Of a stretch of DNA of 49,716 nt, positions 45,654 through 49,716 are shown one piece after another. The notes under the pieces were generated by a model. It was not told where the DNA came from. It saw only the letters and a program-made list of their open reading frames with translations, and did no database searches. The stretch comes from Deltaproteobacteria bacterium (GTDB taxonomy: Bacteria; Desulfobacterota; Syntrophia; Syntrophales; UBA2192). The translations under genes were made by a program, and so were the position numbers. Location: NCBI GenBank assembly GCA_012728915.1, contig JAAYEC010000054.1:1-49716 (forward strand). The letters are read 5' to 3'. Numbering within the stretch: position 1 is the stretch's first letter; each line of letters opens with the position of its first letter.

Positions 45654-47531
45654 ATGTCCGCAATTTCCGGCATATTCAACCTAAACGGCGAGGCTGTGTC
45701 CCCGGTCCTGCTGCGGAGGATGACTGATACCATCGCCCATCGCGGACCTGATGGCGAGGGCTTCTACACGGACAGCTTCATCGGCCTGGGCCACCGCCGT
45801 CTGGCGATCATCGACCTTTCGCCCGCGGCCCATCAACCGATGGCCACGAAGTCAAATCAATTCGTCATCACCTACAACGGAGCGCTGTACAATTTCCTGC
45901 AGTTACGTGCCGAGCTGGCGGCCCTGGGCCATGAGTTTAGCTCCCAATCCGATGCGGAAGTCGCCCTTTACGCCTACAAGCAATGGGGCGAAAAATGCCT
46001 CGACAGATTAAACGGGCACTTTGCCTTTGCTATCTGGGACAAGACCCGGCAGACTCTCTTCCTCGCCCGGGATCGCTATGGCGTCAAGCCCTTCTACTAC
46101 ACCCTTGTCGGCCCGCACTTCATTTTTGCCTCGGAGCAGAAGGCCATCCTGACCCATCCGGAGGTAAAGCGGGAAATCGATCTGGAGGGCCTGCTCGAAT
46201 ACTTCACCTTCCAGAACATCTTTACGGATAGAACCCTTCTCAAAGGCATCAGGCTCTTTCCTCCAGGCTCCTACGCCTTCCTCCCCCTGTCACCCATAAG
46301 CCACCAGCTGCGAACCACGCGCTACTGGGATTTCAACTTTCAGGAACCTGCTACTCCCGCCCCCAGGCAGGAGTACATTGAAGAGTTGGATCGCCTCTTC
46401 CGCCAGGCCGTGAACCGCCAACTCGTAAGCAATGTCGAATTGGGGATCTACCTCAGCGGCGGCATGGATTCCGGATCCATCACCGCCATCGCCGCCCGGC
46501 GGTTGCCCTATATCAAGACCTTCACCTGCGGCTTCGATCTCCACTCCGCCTCCGGCCTGGAACTCGGCTTCGACGAGCGGGAAAAGGCCGAATACATGTC
46601 CTATCTCTTCAAGACCGAGCACTATGAGATGGTCCTCAAGGCGGGGGATATGGAGCGCATCCTGCCCAAACTCGCTTGGCATCTCGAAGAGCCCCGGGTC
46701 GGTCAGAGTTATCCCAACTACTACGCCGCCCAGTTGGCCTCGAAATTCGTCAAGGTTGTCCTCTCCGGCGGCGGCGGCGACGAGCTCTTCGGCGGCTACC
46801 CCTGGCGCTACTATCAGGCCGTCGATCCAACGGACACCTTCGAGCAATACGTGGATAAATACTACCTGTATTGGCAGCGCTTGGTTGACAACCGTCACCT
46901 CAAACAAATCTTCGCGCCCGTCTGGAGCGATGTCAAGCATGTCTGGACCCGCGACATATTCCGTAATGTATTCAAGAAACATGAACACAGACTGAAAACA
47001 GCCGAAGACTACATCAACCATTCCCTCAACTTCGAGGCCAGGACCTTCCTCCACGGACTCCTGGTTGTCGATGACAAGCTCAGCATGGCCCACGGCCTGG
47101 AAACACGCGTTCCCTTTCTGGACAACGACCTCGTGGATTTTGCCATGCGATGCCCCGTCGCCTGCAAACTGAACAACCGGCAAGAAGTTGTCCGGATCAA
47201 TGAAAACGAGTCCGACAAACTGCAGAAATACTTTGAACGCACCCGCGACGGCAAACAGATCCTCCGGGACGTCATGCAGCGCTACATCCCCGATAAGGTG
47301 ACCCAGGCTGTCAAACAGGGCTTCACCGCACCGGACGCCTCCTGGTTCAAAGGCGACAGCATTGACTTCGTCAAGAGAACCCTCTTGCATCGCCACGCCC
47401 GCATCTACCAATTCATGGACCGGCCATCCGTCGAGAAGCTGATTCAGGAACACCTCGATGGACGACAGAACCGAAGACTTCTCATCTGGTCCTTCCTCAA
47501 TCTCGAGGAATGGCTGAAACAATACACCTGA
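45654..47531 (+). CDS. Asparagine synthase-like protein lacking the N-terminal Cys nucleophile
   Basis: 625 aa, asparagine synthetase B architecture. The N-terminal glutaminase domain is recognisable (TIAHRGPDGEGFY, VITYNGALYNFLQL, SDAEVALY) but begins MSAISGIF, where active enzymes start MCGI, so the Cys2 nucleophile is Ser. The synthetase domain has the ATP loop LSGGMDS (SGGMDS at 268-273), GGGGDELFGGYPW and the C-terminal domain LETRVPFLDNDLVDFA. It probably takes ammonia instead of glutamine. In polysaccharide clusters such proteins amidate sugar carboxyls, e.g. uronic acid to uronamide; that role is inference from the neighbours, which make a uronic acid. Confidence 0.88.
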   Translation: MSAISGIFNLNGEAVSPVLLRRMTDTIAHRGPDGEGFYTDSFIGLGHRRLAIIDLSPAAHQPMATKSNQFVITYNGALYNFLQLRAELAALGHEFSSQSDAEVALYAYKQWGEKCLDRLNGHFAFAIWDKTRQTLFLARDRYGVKPFYYTLVGPHFIFASEQKAILTHPEVKREIDLEGLLEYFTFQNIFTDRTLLKGIRLFPPGSYAFLPLSPISHQLRTTRYWDFNFQEPATPAPRQEYIEELDRLFRQAVNRQLVSNVELGIYLSGGMDSGSITAIAARRLPYIKTFTCGFDLHSASGLELGFDEREKAEYMSYLFKTEHYEMVLKAGDMERILPKLAWHLEEPRVGQSYPNYYAAQLASKFVKVVLSGGGGDELFGGYPWRYYQAVDPTDTFEQYVDKYYLYWQRLVDNRHLKQIFAPVWSDVKHVWTRDIFRNVFKKHEHRLKTAEDYINHSLNFEARTFLHGLLVVDDKLSMAHGLETRVPFLDNDLVDFAMRCPVACKLNNRQEVVRINENESDKLQKYFERTRDGKQILRDVMQRYIPDKVTQAVKQGFTAPDASWFKGDSIDFVKRTLLHRHARIYQFMDRPSVEKLIQEHLDGRQNRRLLIWSFLNLEEWLKQYT

Positions 47532-47585
47532 AATCGTTCCGTCGGCTGGTCGCCCACGGGGGCCATTGAAAGAAAAAGGAGGGCC

Positions 47586-48620
47586 ATGTTGACCATTGAA
47601 CGTACGACGGACAGCGGAGGCCGTGAGCATTACAACTATGTCTTGCAAAACCCCAACTCCCTTCTATACGGGACACCACGTTTCATGTCGCTCATCGGAC
47701 AACATCTGGACGCGCAGCCCGGATGGCTCGTCGGAAAGCGAGGCGGTGAAATCGTCGGGTTGCTCCCTTTTATGAGAAAGGACGGCGCCCTGGGTCCCGT
47801 TTTCAACTCTTTAGCTTACTACGGCAGCAACGGCGGTGTTATTCAGGGCAGACGAGATGAGGAGGCCAAGGAAAGCCTGATCGACGGCTTCTACAAAATG
47901 GCAGAACAGGAAAGAGGCGCCAGCGCCACGATCATCACGAATCCCCTCGAAAAAGATTCAGCCTTTTATCATGCCCACACACGCCACGATTTTCTGGACG
48001 AGCGGATCGGACAGGTCACCCATTTACCAGCCGCCGAGGGGGAAGCCCTGCTGAACTTGTTCCAGGACCCCCGACCACGCAACATCCGCAGAGCGATGCG
48101 CGAAGGCGTGGTCGTGGAAAGACGGCAGGACTGTGACGCGCTCGATTTTCTGTATGCCACCCACGTGGCCAACATGGAGGCCATCGGCGGGCTTCCCAAG
48201 CAGAGGGATTTCTTCGATCTTCTGCCCCGAGTCATGAACACTTCCGACTGGGCGATCTTTACGGCCATTCTCCGGGGACAGCCGGTCGCGGCGTTGCTGG
48301 TCTTCTATTTCAATCGAACCGTGGAGTACTTTACCCCCGTCGTCGTGGAAACTTACCGCCAGACGCAAGCCCTTTCACTGGTCATATACAAAGCCATGCA
48401 GGAGGCCATGGCAGAAGGGTTTTCGAACTGGAACTGGGGTGGGACCTGGCTGAGCCAAAGGGGCGTTTACGACTTCAAGAAGCGCTGGGGGACGGCGGAT
48501 TATTCCTACTACTATTATACCCGAATTTTGAACGGCTCCATCAGAACACAGACGAAAGAGGCTCTCCTGGACATGTACCCCGGGTTTTATGTTCTTCCTT
48601 TTTCAGCACTTGAACATTAG
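47586..48620 (+). CDS. FemAB/CelD-like GNAT acyltransferase
   Basis: 344 aa. YGTPRFMSLIGQHL, LVGKRGGEIVGLLPFM, NIRRAMREGVVVERR, FTAILRGQPVAALLVFYFN, and SLVIYKAMQEAMAEGFSNWNWGGTW resemble the double GNAT fold of FemAB and CelD/BcsL-type proteins. FemX-like enzymes transfer amino acids from aminoacyl-tRNA; polysaccharide cluster members usually acylate sugars. The substrate is unknown; a 4-amino sugar made by the upstream enzymes is a candidate. Downstream gene starts 25 bases after the stop. Confidence 0.75.
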   Translation: MLTIERTTDSGGREHYNYVLQNPNSLLYGTPRFMSLIGQHLDAQPGWLVGKRGGEIVGLLPFMRKDGALGPVFNSLAYYGSNGGVIQGRRDEEAKESLIDGFYKMAEQERGASATIITNPLEKDSAFYHAHTRHDFLDERIGQVTHLPAAEGEALLNLFQDPRPRNIRRAMREGVVVERRQDCDALDFLYATHVANMEAIGGLPKQRDFFDLLPRVMNTSDWAIFTAILRGQPVAALLVFYFNRTVEYFTPVVVETYRQTQALSLVIYKAMQEAMAEGFSNWNWGGTWLSQRGVYDFKKRWGTADYSYYYYTRILNGSIRTQTKEALLDMYPGFYVLPFSALEH

Positions 48621-48645
48621 CAACCGTTGCATATCGGATGGGAAA

Positions 48646-49314
48646 ATGAAAGCAAAAGAGAAACTGATCATAGCGGGTACGGGCCTGTTCGCAGAAGTCG
48701 CGAAGGCCTATTTCGAAGAGTACAGCCGCTTCGGGGTCGCCAGCTTCGCCTGCCATTCGCAGTATCGGAAATCAGACAAAATCTTCGGCCGACCGCTGCA
48801 TGACCTTGAAACCCTGAAGGACCGCTGTGATACCGGCGATCATTACGTGTTTGTGGCCATCGGGTACGGCAAGATGAACAGGATGCGTCAGACCGTTTAC
48901 GAGGAAGTCCGGCGCATGGGCTATCGATGCGCGACCTTCGTTCACCCGGGCATCAAGATATGGCCCTCCACCACCCTGGGCGACAACGTGTTCATCTTTG
49001 AAGACAATACCCTACAACCGTTCACGAGCATCGGGGCCGACACCATTCTGTGGAGCGGAAACCACATCGGCCATCACAGCAAAATCGGCAACCACTGTTT
49101 CATATCATCGCATGTCGTCATATCGGGTTCCTGCACCATCGGGAACAATGTTTTCATCGGCGTCAATTCGACGTTGCGCGACGGCATCCACATCGCGGAC
49201 GAATCGTTGATCGGGGCCGGGTCAATCATTATGAAGGACACCCGGCCCAAAGAGGTATACATGGCCGAGCGGACCAGACCTTTTCATCTGAACAGCGAAG
49301 ACGTGGGGTTCTGA
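48646..49314 (+). CDS. NeuD/PglD-like sugar O/N-acyltransferase
   Basis: 222 aa. An N-terminal Rossmann-like domain (KLIIAGTGLFAEVAKAYFE, VFVAIGYGKMNRMRQTVYEE) joins a left-handed beta helix with hexapeptide repeats (TILWSGNHIGHHSKIGNHCFI, GVNSTLRDGIHIADESLIGAGS), the layout of PglD and NeuD. The conserved catalytic histidine would be in IGHHSKIGNH. It would transfer an acetyl group to an amino sugar. ATG 48646 opens the Rossmann domain; upstream ATGs are in poor context. Confidence 0.85.
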   Translation: MKAKEKLIIAGTGLFAEVAKAYFEEYSRFGVASFACHSQYRKSDKIFGRPLHDLETLKDRCDTGDHYVFVAIGYGKMNRMRQTVYEEVRRMGYRCATFVHPGIKIWPSTTLGDNVFIFEDNTLQPFTSIGADTILWSGNHIGHHSKIGNHCFISSHVVISGSCTIGNNVFIGVNSTLRDGIHIADESLIGAGSIIMKDTRPKEVYMAERTRPFHLNSEDVGF

Positions 49315-49315
49315 T

Positions 49316-49716
49316 ATGAAAATCCCCAAGAAATTGAGACCCATCCATGACCTGTACGCAAAAAACATCCGGGAGATGGGCGCCACACCCAAAGCGGTGG
49401 GCTGGAAAACGGACGAATGCCAGCAGCTTCGCTTCGAAAAACTGGTTTCGGTTGTCCCGGAAACAAAAAACGTGGGGATCAGCATCAACGATTATGGCTG
49501 CGGCTACGGAGCCTTGCTGACCTATTTTCGGAAAAAACGACACCTCCAGGTCACGAGGTACAACGGCTATGACATCAGCCAGGAGATGCTGGCGGCCGCC
49601 CAAAGGGAACAGAGGGCTTTCACCGGCCGCTTGAACCTGTTGGCGTCGGAGAAAATAACGACGCGGGCGGATTACTCCTTCGTGTCGGGAACGTTCAACG
49701 TCCGCTTGGATTTGAC
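49316..49716 (+). CDS. Class I SAM-dependent methyltransferase, 3' end cut by window
   Basis: 133 codons present, continuing beyond the edge. SAM motif I is ISINDYGCGYGALLTYF and motif II YNGYDISQEMLAAAQ, then FVSGTFNVRLD. This resembles sugar or polyketide-tailoring methyltransferases. It begins 1 base after the NeuD-like stop codon (TGATATG), so the two are coupled. Likely adds a methyl group to a residue of the polysaccharide. Confidence 0.85.
   Translation, partial: MKIPKKLRPIHDLYAKNIREMGATPKAVGWKTDECQQLRFEKLVSVVPETKNVGISINDYGCGYGALLTYFRKKRHLQVTRYNGYDISQEMLAAAQREQRAFTGRLNLLASEKITTRADYSFVSGTFNVRLDL

Overview
This window looks like a piece of a Gram-negative, GC-rich deltaproteobacterial (Desulfobacterota, probably Syntrophia-like) chromosome. 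The reasons are a deltaproteobacterial-style lipopolysaccharide supercluster (bamA, ompH, lpxD, lpxA, a Gfo/Idh dehydrogenase, lpxB, msbA, lpxK, heptosyltransferases), a DUF4416 gene next to yicC-gmk-rpoZ, an FdhE homologue, and many degenerate short-unit intergenic repeats. The taxonomic call is inference; there is no rRNA in the window.

Layout. 1-8.6 kb: housekeeping and small-molecule genes on both strands (isochorismatase-like hydrolase, GNAT acetyltransferase, RlmI-like methyltransferase, FdhE, endonuclease III, a lipoprotein plus LysM pair, a cysteine synthase/cysteinyl-tRNA synthetase fusion, DUF1178). 8.7 kb: tRNA-Pro(CGG). 8.9-16.7 kb: minus-strand genes, an orphan pilC and then a run that reads from a strong promoter near 16.7 kb through a UDP-glucuronate decarboxylase-like gene, hldA, DUF4416, yicC, gmk, rpoZ, pyrF and rlmB. 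16.9-36.2 kb: a plus-strand envelope supercluster: lysS, lolCD, bamA, ompH, lpxD, lpxA, a gnnA-like gene, lpxB, msbA, lpxK, an LpxL-family acyltransferase, waaF, gmhB, waaC, a PagL-like lipid A deacylase and a Trm112-like gene. fabZ and waaA, which commonly sit in such clusters, are absent here. 36.3-40.2 kb: three glycosyltransferases and a FitA/VapC-type toxin-antitoxin pair. 40.4-49.7 kb: a polysaccharide cluster behind its own promoter and hairpin leader, with enzymes for a 2,3-diamino-2,3-dideoxy-uronic acid type sugar (aminotransferase, fused dehydrogenase-acetyltransferase), then an epimerase, a second aminotransferase, an asparagine synthase-like protein lacking the catalytic cysteine, a FemAB/GNAT-like protein, a NeuD/PglD-like acyltransferase and a truncated methyltransferase. 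From about 43.5 kb the base composition is visibly less GC-rich.

The most unusual feature is not a gene. About twenty intergenic sites carry degenerate tandem arrays of 7-, 8- or 9-base units. Most are paired as a purine-rich 5' arm and a pyrimidine-rich 3' arm, so that each can fold into a long imperfect hairpin. They abut or overrun stop codons and in places encode the last residues of proteins. One pair (32.23-32.70 kb) encloses a lower-GC gene for an S23/Avd-like four-helix-bundle protein, the arrangement known from intervening sequences of 23S rRNA genes. The arrays stop at about 37.4 kb and are missing from the polysaccharide cluster. Other points of interest are the CysK-CysRS fusion with an altered zinc site and a 94-bp near-perfect palindromic element after nth.
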